Assembly: GCA_046156035.1 (NCBI GenBank)
Contig: JBJXEW010000056.1
Coordinates: forward strand, 1-64,000
Reading direction: 5' to 3'
Length of the DNA: 64,000 nt
Origin: JAEUIX01 sp046156035
Lineage (GTDB): Bacteria; Planctomycetota; Phycisphaerae; Phycisphaerales; UBA1924
Below the pieces are notes generated by a model. That model was given only the letters and a program-made list of their open reading frames with translations, had not been told where the DNA came from and made no database searches. Shown here one piece after another: positions 16,713 through 24,854 of the stretch (its first letter is position 1; each line of letters starts with the position of its first letter). The position numbers and the translations under genes were made by a program.

Positions 16713-17740
16713 GGTTGGGGCCCGCAGTCCATCACGCAGTCCTGACACTCGCCAGCGGCGGCACCGATACGCGCGAGGCACGCAGAGATAGTGGCAAAGC
16801 GTGTATCGCGGACGCATTGACTAAAGTCAAGATGATTGCAATCGTTGTCGTAGCGGGCCATGCACACATCCCACCAGTTGGGGGCATCCCGCACGCACTT
16901 CGCCGCCTCGTTCAGGGCACTCCCGCATGTGATCACGCACCAGAGGCACTCCAGCACACCGCCGCTCAGCATGTTGGCTGGAAGGCTATCCGCAGGATCA
17001 GGGTTGATGAAGGCCGCGAGCGCCGCAGTAAACTCGGGGGCGACCGCGCCCTGGCACTCCATGCCTAGGCGAGCGGCGAGGTTCCACACGTCGTCGTCGC
17101 TCACGAGTCCGTCTCCGTCGAAGTCGGCGTGGGCGACTGCCGGGCCACCCGCTTCGTTCTGGTAGAACTGGATGGCCATGCCGAGGTCGTCCACCGACAC
17201 ATCCCCGCTCGCATCCACATCACCCATGGAAATCGCTGTCAGATTGGTGCCGTTGCCCGCGGGCGGCAGCACGATCGTTGCGGTCGGCTGGCCTGAGACA
17301 AGAGAAAACAGCGTGATGACCGTTTGTTCATGGGCGTTGACGGAAACCACTGCCAAGTCCTGAGCCCCCGCGCCGCCCCCAAAGCCGACCGGGAAAACCC
17401 CCAGCCCGAAGGTTTCCAGCGCGGCGGGCGCCAGAATCTCCCGGATGAGCGCGCCAGTGGCTCCATCGATTAAGACCACCCTGCCCCGCTCGCCGCGGGG
17501 CACAAGAATGCCATGCGCCCGGTCGGCCACGCCGTCGCCCGTGATGTCGCCAATCAGCGTTTCTGGCAAAGGCACGTGCAGGGCCAAGAAGCACAGGTCG
17601 TCGTCCGGTGCCGGTTCGACATACTGCCCTCGGGCAGCTGGGACCGTCGCGATCAGGAGAAGCAGCGCAACCGCAAGCGCGGCTGCGCGACCACAGCGTG
17701 GCATCCGTGTCGTTCGGCGAGGCAGGATTCCCTTGAACAT
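16709..17740 (-). CDS. secreted protein with dockerin-like calcium-binding repeats
   Basis: A 343-residue exported protein. A basic N-terminus and hydrophobic core (AAALAVALLLLIATVPAARG) form a signal peptide, cleaved near ARG-QY. A FG-GAP-like beta region (about 60-160, with GDITGDGVADRAHG) follows. Then comes a dockerin-like pair of EF-hand loops, DVDASGDVSVDDLGMAI and DFDGDGLVSDDDVWNLA. The C-terminal 90 residues hold many cysteines (for example CLWCVITCGS and CQDCVMDCG), so disulfides are likely. ATG 17740 has a strong AAGGAG Shine-Dalgarno nine bases upstream; an earlier in-frame start at 17758 is less likely. A near-consensus promoter lies at 17801-17829. The coupled lipoprotein overlaps its stop. 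Confidence 0.75.
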   Translation of the reverse strand: MFKGILPRRTTRMPRCGRAAALAVALLLLIATVPAARGQYVEPAPDDDLCFLALHVPLPETLIGDITGDGVADRAHGILVPRGERGRVVLIDGATGALIREILAPAALETFGLGVFPVGFGGGAGAQDLAVVSVNAHEQTVITLFSLVSGQPTATIVLPPAGNGTNLTAISMGDVDASGDVSVDDLGMAIQFYQNEAGGPAVAHADFDGDGLVSDDDVWNLAARLGMECQGAVAPEFTAALAAFINPDPADSLPANMLSGGVLECLWCVITCGSALNEAAKCVRDAPNWWDVCMARYDNDCNHLDFSQCVRDTRFATISACLARIGAAAGECQDCVMDCGPQP

Positions 17741-17760
17741 GCGAGGCTCCTTGTGCAAGG

Positions 17761-17796
17761 CCCCGATGAAGAGGCCCCGATGAAGAGGCCCCGATG
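17761..17796. repeat. 14-bp tandem repeat in dockerin-gene leader
   Basis: CCCCGATGAAGAGG is repeated twice and followed by CCCCGATG, about 2.6 copies. It lies between the predicted promoter and the Shine-Dalgarno of the dockerin-like gene. Confidence 0.8.
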
Positions 17797-17800
17797 GCCG

Positions 17801-17829
17801 ACCCTACACCAGGTTTCGGGCCGTGTCAA
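17801..17829 (-). promoter_or_regulatory. sigma-70-like promoter of the dockerin-lipoprotein operon
   Basis: On the minus strand, TTGACA (17829-17824) is a perfect -35 box, then a 17-base spacer and TAGGGT (17806-17801), a weaker -10 preceded by TG. Transcription would start near 17794, giving a leader of about 55 bases that contains the 14-bp repeat. Confidence 0.55.
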
Positions 17830-17890
17830 GGGGAATGGACGATTATTTTGTCCACACTTTACGCCCTCCGGGCCGTGGCCGAAGTCAAAC

Positions 17891-17920
17891 CTGCCACACT
17901 TCTGTGGCAGTGTTGCCACA
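17891..17920. other. mutually exclusive hairpins (8-bp and 7-bp stems)
   Basis: CTGCCACA at 17891-17898 can pair with TGTGGCAG at 17903-17910. The same middle segment can instead pair with TGCCACA at 17914-17920, so the two stems exclude each other. It lies just after the pseudouridine synthase-methyltransferase gene and upstream of the dockerin promoter. No U-tract follows on either strand. Confidence 0.45.
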
Positions 17921-17965
17921 ATGTTGTGTCAGGCGCAGGCCGGTGCCGCGGCGCGTGCCGCGCTT

Positions 17966-20056
17966 TCACCCTGCACGTATCGCCCGGATCGCGATGAACA
18001 GCGGAATCTCCCGCCGCGCACGGTTCTCCGCGTCGGCTTTCGGGCCGGGCTGGCTCTCGCGCTTCCCCGGCCACTCTTCGATCGTCTCAATGAGGAGGCC
18101 GCTCTCGCCCAGCAGGCGCGCGTAGTGCTGGATCGGCCGGTGGAACGTCCAGGTGATGGCCTCGCCGCCGGGCGCGCCCGCGCTGGCCTTACCGGGGTGC
18201 ATCTCGATGGCGTGCTGGCCCGTGGAGAGGTACCCATCCACACGCCGGTACTGCGTGCTGGTCTTGGCATCCCACCCCCAGCCGGTTTGTTGCGGGGCGC
18301 GAAAGGCGGGGTGGCTGAAGACCGCCACGAACCTGCCGCGTGGCTTGAGGAGCGCGGCCACACCGCGAAAGACCGGTTCCAGCGGATCGATGTTGGTCAG
18401 GGCCATCACGCACGTGGCCAGATCAAACGATGCGAGCGCGGCAGAGGGCACGAGGCCGGGCAGCGTATCGAGGGCACGAGCATCCAGCGTGTGGTATTCG
18501 GCCTTGGCACCCGCACGGGCCCGCGCCGCGCCGATCAACGCCGCGGCGGAGTCTGTCCCCACCACGCTCGCGCCCAGTTCAGCCAGGGCCCGCGAGATGA
18601 TGCCCTGCCCGCAGGCGACATCCAGCACGCGCTCGCCCTCGCGCGGCTGCGCAAGCCGCACAGTTCCGGGAATGATCACATCGCGGTAGTGGTCGTTGAT
18701 CTGCTCGGGCGAGAGCATGGAGTCGTACCACCCGGCGACCTCGTTCCACGAGGTGTCGATGGCCTTTGCCGCGCGGGTGGAAGTGCCCGGCGCGGTCGCC
18801 TTCGTCGCACCCTTGGCGGTGGGGGCCGTGGGCGGGGTCAATGCGGGTGAGGGAGGTGAGGGGAGTGGGGGAGACGACGCGGGCGAGGGGGGCGCCACGG
18901 TGTCAGACGCGACGGCGATCGGCGGCTTCATGCCCACCAGGCGGAAGAACTCGGGCGGGGGCGCGCTGCGGAAGCGCACGGTCTGCCCGTTGCCGGGGTG
19001 CGTGAAGCCCAGTTCGCTGGCGTGCAGGCAGAGGCGGCCCAGGGGGTCGCTCTTGGCACCGAAGCGGGCATCGCCCACGAGCGGGTGGCCGCGCTCGGCC
19101 ATGTGAGCGCGGATCTGGTTCTTGCGGCCGGTCTCGAGGCGCACCTGCACGAGCGTGCGGCCCTCGCCCACGGCCACGACGCGAAAGTGCGTCACGGCGG
19201 GCTTGGCGTCGGAGTCATCGCCGGCGGCGCCGCGGAACTGCTCGGGCTTGATGGACTCGACCTTGCCGGTGGGCAGTTCGCGCAGGAACGATTGGATGGT
19301 GCCGGCATCGCCAACCTTGCCCATCTCGCCCTCGAGAATGGCGTGGTAGATGCGGTGGACGCGCTTGGCCTTGAAATCGTCTTTGAGCCAGGTGAAGGCA
19401 CGCTCGCTGAGCGCGAAGACGAGGAGGCCCGAGGCCTCCTTATCCAGCCGATGGATGATGAAGACCTTCTGAAGGGCGCGGCGGCCGGGGCCGCGCGAGG
19501 CCACCTCGCGGCCGTCGGCGTTGAGGTTCGGGCCACGTGCGCCGGGGCCGGTCGGGCGGACGGGCTTCACCCAGCGTGCCCGGGCGCGGGCGGAGGCCTT
19601 GAGCATGTCGAAGAGGGCGGGGCGGTCTTCATCAGGCAGGTTCGCGGTGAGGAGGCCGGCGGGCTTGTCCACCACGATCAGGTCCATGTCGTCGTGAATC
19701 ACGCGCACGGATGTGGGGAGTCGGGTGTCCTCTCGCCCCGGGCCCGGCCCGCGGTAGCCGCCCCCACCCCCTTGCATCGCTCCCTGAGATTGGTAGGGGC
19801 GCGGCTGACGTGCCCCCATCCCCTGGCGCGGGCCCTGCGAAGCGGGCGGGCCGTAGCCGGGCTTCTTGAACCCCGGCTTGCTGTACGGTGGTTTGCCTCC
19901 GCCAGCCCCGCCTGTGCGGGCCGGTGCCCCGCCCCCGCCCCCCCCGCGGGGCACACCAAAGGAGCGAGCGGCGAGGGGGCCTGTCGGCTTGCGTGAGGCG
20001 TTGCTCTTGGAGGGCTGACGGGGGCGATTGGAGGGGGCGTGTTCCGGAGCGGGCAT
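17966..20056 (-). CDS. RluD-family pseudouridine synthase fused to SAM methyltransferase
   Basis: A 696-residue fusion. Residues 1-112 are a Gly/Pro/Arg-rich disordered tail, likely RNA-binding. Residues about 115-378 form an RluA/RluD-type pseudouridine synthase with catalytic Asp205 (HRLDKEASG), VVDKPAGLLT near the start and LETGRKNQIRAHMA near the end. A Pro/Ala/Thr linker (379-432) leads to a class I methyltransferase (434-696) with motif I VLDVACGQGIISRAL, acidic VVGTD and LLKPRGRFVAVF. The expected jobs are uridine isomerisation in rRNA or tRNA and methylation of an RNA or small-molecule substrate; the methyltransferase target is unknown. No stop or frameshift separates the parts. tRNA-Leu lies just upstream on the same strand with its own hairpin. 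Confidence 0.85.
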   Translation of the reverse strand: MPAPEHAPSNRPRQPSKSNASRKPTGPLAARSFGVPRGGGGGGAPARTGGAGGGKPPYSKPGFKKPGYGPPASQGPRQGMGARQPRPYQSQGAMQGGGGGYRGPGPGREDTRLPTSVRVIHDDMDLIVVDKPAGLLTANLPDEDRPALFDMLKASARARARWVKPVRPTGPGARGPNLNADGREVASRGPGRRALQKVFIIHRLDKEASGLLVFALSERAFTWLKDDFKAKRVHRIYHAILEGEMGKVGDAGTIQSFLRELPTGKVESIKPEQFRGAAGDDSDAKPAVTHFRVVAVGEGRTLVQVRLETGRKNQIRAHMAERGHPLVGDARFGAKSDPLGRLCLHASELGFTHPGNGQTVRFRSAPPPEFFRLVGMKPPIAVASDTVAPPSPASSPPLPSPPSPALTPPTAPTAKGATKATAPGTSTRAAKAIDTSWNEVAGWYDSMLSPEQINDHYRDVIIPGTVRLAQPREGERVLDVACGQGIISRALAELGASVVGTDSAAALIGAARARAGAKAEYHTLDARALDTLPGLVPSAALASFDLATCVMALTNIDPLEPVFRGVAALLKPRGRFVAVFSHPAFRAPQQTGWGWDAKTSTQYRRVDGYLSTGQHAIEMHPGKASAGAPGGEAITWTFHRPIQHYARLLGESGLLIETIEEWPGKRESQPGPKADAENRARREIPLFIAIRAIRAG

Positions 20057-20105
20057 AGATAGAGGGTAGTGGGGCTGGCGATGCCTTCACCCTCAAAACG
20101 ACAAG

Positions 20106-20131
20106 CCGCCGGGCTCTGGTGAGCCCGGCGG
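20106..20131 (-). terminator. hairpin terminator after tRNA-Leu
   Basis: Perfect 11-bp stem CCGCCGGGCTC/GAGCCCGGCGG with a 4-base loop. On the minus strand it is followed by CTTGTCGTTTTG, a partial U-tract. It lies 14 bases past the tRNA 3' end. Confidence 0.65.
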
Positions 20132-20144
20132 TGTCCTGGCCAAG

Positions 20145-20228
20145 TGCGGTCGAGAGGAGTTGAACCTCCACGGCATTGCTGCCACTAGAACCTGAATCTA
20201 GCGCGTCTGCCAATTCCGCCACGACCGC
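20145..20228 (-). tRNA. tRNA-Leu (anticodon CAG)
   Basis: 84-nt class II tRNA. The acceptor stem GCGGTCG pairs with CGACCGC and the discriminator is A. The anticodon stem CTAGA/TCTAG holds the loop TTCAGGT with anticodon CAG, reading CUG. A variable arm (TGGCAGCAATGCC) and the T-arm GGTTCAACTCC are present. CCA is not encoded. Confidence 0.93.
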
Positions 20229-20237
20229 GGGGAAGCA

Positions 20238-20266
20238 AGGTTAGCCGCCGCGCATCGCCGCGGCAA
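20238..20266 (-). promoter_or_regulatory. possible promoter of tRNA-Leu
   Basis: On the minus strand TTGCCG (20266-20261), a 17-base spacer and TAACCT (20243-20238), placed about ten bases before the tRNA 5' end. Each box matches consensus only partly, so support is spacing and position. Confidence 0.4.
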
Positions 20267-20283
20267 CGGCGCATCACCCCCGC

Positions 20284-21006
20284 TCAGGCCCGCACGAAGG
20301 GGTTGAACCGCTTCTCTTTGCCGATGGTGGTGGGGGGCCCGTGGCCGGGATACACGATCGTGTCGTCGGGCAGCGTGTAGAGTTTTTCGCGGATGGACGC
20401 GGCGAGCACCTTGGGGTCGCTGCCGGGAAAATCGCTGCGGCCGACGGACCCGGCGAAGAGCGTGTCGCCCGCGAGCAGGATTCCGGGCCCCGCGGCGGGC
20501 GCGTGGTACAGCCCGATGCCGCCGGGTGAGTGGCCGGGTGTGTGCAGGACGCGCCATGACGTGGGGCCGAGCGTGAGGATTTCTCCCTCGTTGAGCAGGC
20601 GTGTCGCCGCGGCGCAGGTTACAGGAAAGCCGGAGAGGGCCGAGAGGTTGGCCTGCGGATCGGTGAGCCAGTGGCGTTCGGCGGTGTGGATGAGGATGGG
20701 CAGGGCGGGGTACGCCGCGCGCACTTCATCGACACCGGCGATGTGGTCGAGGTGTGCGTGCGTGAGGATGAGGAGTTCCGGCGTGGCACCAAGGCGTTTG
20801 GCCGCCTGCACGAGCGCCTTGCCGCCGAAAGAGGCGTCGATGATCCAGCAACCGCTTGATCCTGCGGGGCGCACGATGTAGCAGTTGGTCTCGTAGGGCC
20901 CCAGCGGGAAGGCGTGGACCTCGACGGGCGTGCCCGTAGACCCCGATGGCGACAGGGCGGAGCGACCTTGCGGGGGGGGCGGGGGGGGCGGGCTGGGGGG
21001 TGACAA
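20284..21006 (-). CDS. MBL-fold metallo-hydrolase (glyoxalase II-like)
   Basis: A Zn-dependent metallo-beta-lactamase-fold hydrolase of the short YcbL/glyoxalase-II-like group. Motifs: PYETNCYIV at the first strand, metal motif THAHLDH, HTPGHSPGG, LLAGDTLFAGSVGR and the final VYPGHGPPTTIG. Thioester hydrolysis is the usual activity in the group; the substrate is not predictable. The start is uncertain: the frame opens at TTG 21006 and runs through a Pro-rich stretch encoded by two runs of eight C, with no in-frame ATG before the conserved VEVHAFPLGPYETN. The true start may be a rare codon or the poly-C tract may be a slippage site. Divergent from the membrane-protein gene at 21077. Confidence 0.85.
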   Translation of the reverse strand: MSPPSPPPPPPPQGRSALSPSGSTGTPVEVHAFPLGPYETNCYIVRPAGSSGCWIIDASFGGKALVQAAKRLGATPELLILTHAHLDHIAGVDEVRAAYPALPILIHTAERHWLTDPQANLSALSGFPVTCAAATRLLNEGEILTLGPTSWRVLHTPGHSPGGIGLYHAPAAGPGILLAGDTLFAGSVGRSDFPGSDPKVLAASIREKLYTLPDDTIVYPGHGPPTTIGKEKRFNPFVRA

Positions 21007-21076
21007 AGAACGTCTCCAGAACCGGGGGGGCGGCGGGTCGATAGACTAGGGCACGATCGGACCGGAGCCCGTACCT

Positions 21077-22093
21077 ATGGCTGCACCGTCGCCGGATATG
21101 TTCGCACGCGAGCACGAAGAGCAGGCCGGGGCGCGGCACGACCGCCTTCGCACCACACTGCTCATCACCATCGTGGCCACGCAGGCCTTCGCCCTCTCGG
21201 TGGTGGTGCTGCTGCTCATGCGCGGCGCGGGGTGGATCGGCGCGGACCGCCAGGAGACGCTGATTCTCGCGGGCCTTGCCGGGCTGGTGCTCTGGCTGAT
21301 CGGCGGCCCGGCCTCGGTCCTCCTGGCGTTCATCGCGCTCGAATCCTCATCGCTGGCGCAGCGGGTGGACGCGATGACGGTCGCGGTGCGGTCCATGGCG
21401 GCGCAGTCGGTGCTTTCTGATGATGCCCGGCGCGTGCTGAACCGCTCGACGGAGCGCGAGGTGCTGCGGCGCGCGATCATGGACGACATCGGCGTGGGCG
21501 ACTGGGAATCCGGGCTGCTTTTGTGCCGCGAACTGGCGGACCGCTTCGGGTACAGGGCCGATGCCGAGGAACTGCGGCAGAAGATCGACCAGGCGCGGCT
21601 CGCGTCCATCGACTCGGAGGTGCGCGAGGGGATGGCGCTGGTGGACGGGCTGATTCTCCAGCGGCAGTTCGCGGCGGCGGTGCGCGAGGCGGGGCGGCTG
21701 GCGCGCCTGCACTCGGAGGAGCCGCGCGTGGCCGCGCTGCCGGCGCGGGTGGCGGAGGAGCGCGAGCGCTACAAGGCCGAACTGCGGCAGCGGTTCCTTG
21801 ATGCCGCGAAGATGGAGCAGTCTGAGGAAGCGATGAAACTGATGAAGGAGATGGACGGCTACCTCAGCCCGGCCGAGGGTGAGCAACTGCGCGAGGTGGC
21901 CCGGGGCGTGGTGGGCAAGGTGCGAGACCACTTGGGCGAGCAGTTCCGGCAGGCGGTGCAGGCCCAGAGTTGGGGCGAGGCCGCGACGATCGGGCGGCGG
22001 ATCGTGCAGGATTTTCCCAACACCAAGATGGCGGCGGAGGTGCGGGGCATGCTGGACAACATCCTGGCACGCGCGAACGCGACGGCGGCGTAG
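21077..22093 (+). CDS. membrane protein with two N-terminal TM helices and helical repeat domain
   Basis: A 338-residue protein with no family I can name. Two membrane helices lie at about 25-47 (LLITIVATQAFALSVVVLLL) and 62-88 (LILAGLAGLVLWLIGGPASV). The remainder is a highly charged, all-helical segment resembling TPR or coiled-coil scaffolds (for example RQFAAAVREAGRLARLH and EAATIGRRIVQDFPNTKMA). The topology suggests a cytoplasmic helical domain anchored at the membrane. Start ATG 21077 is unambiguous. It stands alone between divergent MBL hydrolase and convergent phoU. Confidence 0.65.
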   Translation: MAAPSPDMFAREHEEQAGARHDRLRTTLLITIVATQAFALSVVVLLLMRGAGWIGADRQETLILAGLAGLVLWLIGGPASVLLAFIALESSSLAQRVDAMTVAVRSMAAQSVLSDDARRVLNRSTEREVLRRAIMDDIGVGDWESGLLLCRELADRFGYRADAEELRQKIDQARLASIDSEVREGMALVDGLILQRQFAAAVREAGRLARLHSEEPRVAALPARVAEERERYKAELRQRFLDAAKMEQSEEAMKLMKEMDGYLSPAEGEQLREVARGVVGKVRDHLGEQFRQAVQAQSWGEAATIGRRIVQDFPNTKMAAEVRGMLDNILARANATAA

Positions 22094-22212
22094 CGAAAAA
22101 CGCAGAGCGCAAGTGGAAGTATCACAAATGAAGGCCCGTGCCTTCGTGCCCCTGTCTTCACTTGGCCACGTGAACACGCGCCGCGGAGAAATGCTGCTGT
22201 GGCCGTGGGCCC

Positions 22213-23088
22213 TCACACCTTCTCAGAGCGTGCCTGCAAGCGCAGACGCTTCTTCTGGTGTCGCACGATCGTTCCCGTGGCGAGGTACAGCACATCCTCG
22301 GCGATGTTGGTCATCAGGTCGCCAACGCGTTCGAGTTCGCGTCCGCAGCGGTAGAGCAGCAGGCCCCGGGCCTTGGAGTCGGTCTCGTCGCTCATGGCCT
22401 GCAGGCACTCATCGAACAGGCGCTTGTCGAGCGAGTCGATGGCCTCGTCCTTCTCGAGGATGGATCGGGCGTTCTGCACATCCTCCGACACGAGCGCGTT
22501 GAGCAGCGCGTGGCAGAGCATGGGCACGCGCTGGGCCAGTTCTTGGAGCGAGGTGGGAATACCCGGCGTACCGCCGCTGCCTCCGCCCGCGGCCACGCCC
22601 GTACCCACGCCGCCAGGGCCACCAAGTTTGTGCAGTTTGCGTGTGAGTTTGGCGATGGAGTGCGCGTGGTCGCCCACGCGCTCCAGGTCCGCGTTCACAC
22701 GCAGCAGCGTCGTCACCGTGCGGAAATCTTTGGCGAAGGGCTGAAAGAGCGTGAGCAGGCGGAAGCACTCCTCTTCGATCAGCACTTCTTCACTGTCGAT
22801 CTCGTCATCGCGGCGCATCACGGCCTCGGCCGCGCCGGGGTCCATGCGCATGAGCGCATCGCTGGCGGATTCGATCATCCCCACTGCCAGGTTTGCTTCG
22901 AGGATGAGCCGCCGCTTCAGGTCCTTGATGTGGCGCGCCAGCGTCGGGTCTGGCGCGCGGGCCGCCACAAACAGCGGTCGGAGCAGTTCCGGCGAGGAGT
23001 CGGCCGCCGTGCCGGGATCTACGCGCCCCGCCGATTCGCGCGGCGGAGGGAAGGGGATGTTCTCAGGTGCGGGGTTTGCGGAGGGCAT
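22213..23088 (-). CDS. phoU: PhoU-family phosphate signalling protein
   Basis: PhoU links the Pst phosphate transporter to the PhoR-PhoB two-component system. Two three-helix PhoU bundles are visible, each with the family metal-binding signature: one with RVNADLERVGDHAHSIAKL and one with RCGRELERVGDLMTNIAED. Between them is a Gly-rich loop (about residues 165-180). The N-terminal 40 residues are Pro-rich and probably disordered. I start at ATG 23088 (MPSANPAPEN); ATG 23127 is possible. No pst or pho genes adjoin it here, so it may be a stand-alone copy. Confidence 0.88.
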   Translation of the reverse strand: MPSANPAPENIPFPPPRESAGRVDPGTAADSSPELLRPLFVAARAPDPTLARHIKDLKRRLILEANLAVGMIESASDALMRMDPGAAEAVMRRDDEIDSEEVLIEEECFRLLTLFQPFAKDFRTVTTLLRVNADLERVGDHAHSIAKLTRKLHKLGGPGGVGTGVAAGGGSGGTPGIPTSLQELAQRVPMLCHALLNALVSEDVQNARSILEKDEAIDSLDKRLFDECLQAMSDETDSKARGLLLYRCGRELERVGDLMTNIAEDVLYLATGTIVRHQKKRLRLQARSEKV

Positions 23089-23292
23089 GGCGGCCAATCG
23101 TGGAAAGCCCGTTGCCTGCACACGCATCCCCGAAAAGGCCGGTGGTGCGAGGCGTGGTCGGAGCCAGTCAAGACGCAAACCCAGCATATGCCCGGTTATC
23201 GACGCTTTGGCACCGAACGCTTCCCTCCCGCCGTATGAAGGAACCGGAAAAGTGGCGGCCTCGTGCCGCCGCGGGCGATAGCCTTCATCCCC

Positions 23293-23595
23293 ATGAGCGC
23301 AGGACCCACCATTACACCGCTCTCGTTCCGCATCGCGGAGGCCTACGGCCAGGTGCGCTCCACGCGCGGCCTCGTGGCCGCGAACCGCCCGGCTGATGCC
23401 CCGGTCGCGAAGGTGCCCGATTCCGTGCAGCGACTCGTTGGCGGCGTGGTACCGGGCGGTGTGGCCTTTGCCGGCGATGCGACATCAGCGGGCGCGAGGC
23501 CGGGCGCGAGTCTGCCGTTCTACCGCAACCCGATCGCTAAGAACGAGGCCGCGGTGGCCGTCGCCGTCGGTCGTTCGCTCGACGTGCAGGCGTAG
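23293..23595 (+). CDS. small conserved-looking protein, unknown function
   Basis: A 100-residue protein that I do not recognise, read from ATG 23293 (MSAGPTITPLSFRIAEAYGQ). It is soluble, with a basic Ala/Val-rich composition and no signal peptide, cysteines or membrane helix. Codon usage is that of its neighbours and it ends nine bases before the aminotransferase ATG, so it is likely a real gene co-transcribed with it. Function unknown. Confidence 0.5.
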   Translation: MSAGPTITPLSFRIAEAYGQVRSTRGLVAANRPADAPVAKVPDSVQRLVGGVVPGGVAFAGDATSAGARPGASLPFYRNPIAKNEAAVAVAVGRSLDVQA

Positions 23596-23603
23596 CCTGA
23601 GGC

Positions 23604-24824
23604 ATGTCGAACAACAGCGCCTCTGCGGCCTTGCCCCCGTATTCACCACTGGTCGAGCACTTCGGGCTCGACACGGGCCGCGTATTCCTGAATCACGGTT
23701 CGTTCGGGGCTGTGCCGCGCGCCGTGCGGGCCAAGCAGGCCCAGGTACGCACGCGCCTGGATGCCGACCCCGTCCGCTTCTTCGTTGAAGACTTGGAACC
23801 GCTCCTCGATGAGGCCCGTGCCACCATGGCCGCGCTGGTCGGCTGCCCGCCGGATGACTTCGCCTTCGTCGAGAACGCCAGCGCGGCGGTGAACACGGTG
23901 GTCCGCTCCCTGCGCTTCGAGCCCGGCGATGAACTCTTGACCAACACGCACGAGTACAACGCCTGCAACAACGTGCTGGCACTCGCCGCGCAGCAGTGGG
24001 GGGCCAGGGTTGTCGCCGTGCCTCTCCCCTTCCCCGTGCACAGCGACGATGAGATTGTCGAGACAATCGTGGGTGCCGCCACCGGCCGCACGCGGCTCGC
24101 TCTTGTCTCGCACATCACCAGCCCCACGGGCATCATCCTGCCGGTCAAGCGCATCGTCGCCGCGCTCGCGGCCCGTGGCATCGACACGCTCGTGGACAGC
24201 GCCCACGCCCCCGGCTTCCTGCCGCTCAACGTCGCCGACGTGGGTGCCGCGTACTGCGCGGGCAACTTCCACAAGTGGCTCTGCGCCCCGCAGAAATCCG
24301 CGTTCTTGCACGTGCGGCCGGATCGCCAGCACCTGATCCACCCGCTCGTCCTCTCCCACGGCTTCAACTCAAAGCGCACCGACCGTTCCAAGTTCCGTCT
24401 TGAGTTCGACTACGTCGGCACGCTTGACACCAGCCCGTGGCTTGCCGCGCCAGACGCCGCGGCCATCGTCGGCGGCCTCGTGCCCGGCGGCTGGCCCCAG
24501 GTCATGCGCCGCAACCGCGAACTGGCCCTGCGTGGCCGCGATCTGTTGTGCCGCGAGTTGGGCGTTGCGCCGCCCGCGCCAGACCACATGCTGGGCGCGA
24601 TGGCCGTGGTGCCTCTGCCCGACAGGCGCGACGGCGAGCGCGGCGTAGCCGGCAAGTACCCAGACCCGTTGCAGGAGCGGCTGCTGGACAGGTGGCGTGT
24701 GCAGGTGCCGATCACCCCGTTCCCGGCGGCGCCCGCGCGCTGGGTGCGTATCTCGGCCCACGTCTACAACATGATCGAGCAGTATGAGTACCTAGCGAAG
24801 GCGTTGAAGGCCGAGTTGGCGTGA
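23604..24824 (+). CDS. class V aminotransferase (isopenicillin-N-epimerase-like)
   Basis: A 406-residue PLP enzyme of the aminotransferase class V group that includes isopenicillin N epimerase-like proteins and cysteine desulfurase-related enzymes. Landmarks: FLNHGSFGAVPRAV at the N-terminus, FVENASAAVNTVV, the HITSPTG segment, VDSAHAPG (PLP-ring Asp and His) and the PLP lysine in NFHKWLCAP. The C-terminus ends with the family RISAHVYN motif. Reaction and substrate cannot be told from sequence. It follows the small gene at 23293 with a nine-base gap and converges on the FHA-GspE gene. Confidence 0.87.
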   Translation: MSNNSASAALPPYSPLVEHFGLDTGRVFLNHGSFGAVPRAVRAKQAQVRTRLDADPVRFFVEDLEPLLDEARATMAALVGCPPDDFAFVENASAAVNTVVRSLRFEPGDELLTNTHEYNACNNVLALAAQQWGARVVAVPLPFPVHSDDEIVETIVGAATGRTRLALVSHITSPTGIILPVKRIVAALAARGIDTLVDSAHAPGFLPLNVADVGAAYCAGNFHKWLCAPQKSAFLHVRPDRQHLIHPLVLSHGFNSKRTDRSKFRLEFDYVGTLDTSPWLAAPDAAAIVGGLVPGGWPQVMRRNRELALRGRDLLCRELGVAPPAPDHMLGAMAVVPLPDRRDGERGVAGKYPDPLQERLLDRWRVQVPITPFPAAPARWVRISAHVYNMIEQYEYLAKALKAELA

Positions 24825-24854
24825 GGCACGCTGCGCTGGTGCTCTACGCGGCGA

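Noticed and set aside
17836..17854. TGGAC/GTCCA hairpin around 17836-17854
   Set aside because: The stem is only five pairs with an AT-rich loop; too weak to call a terminator or operator.
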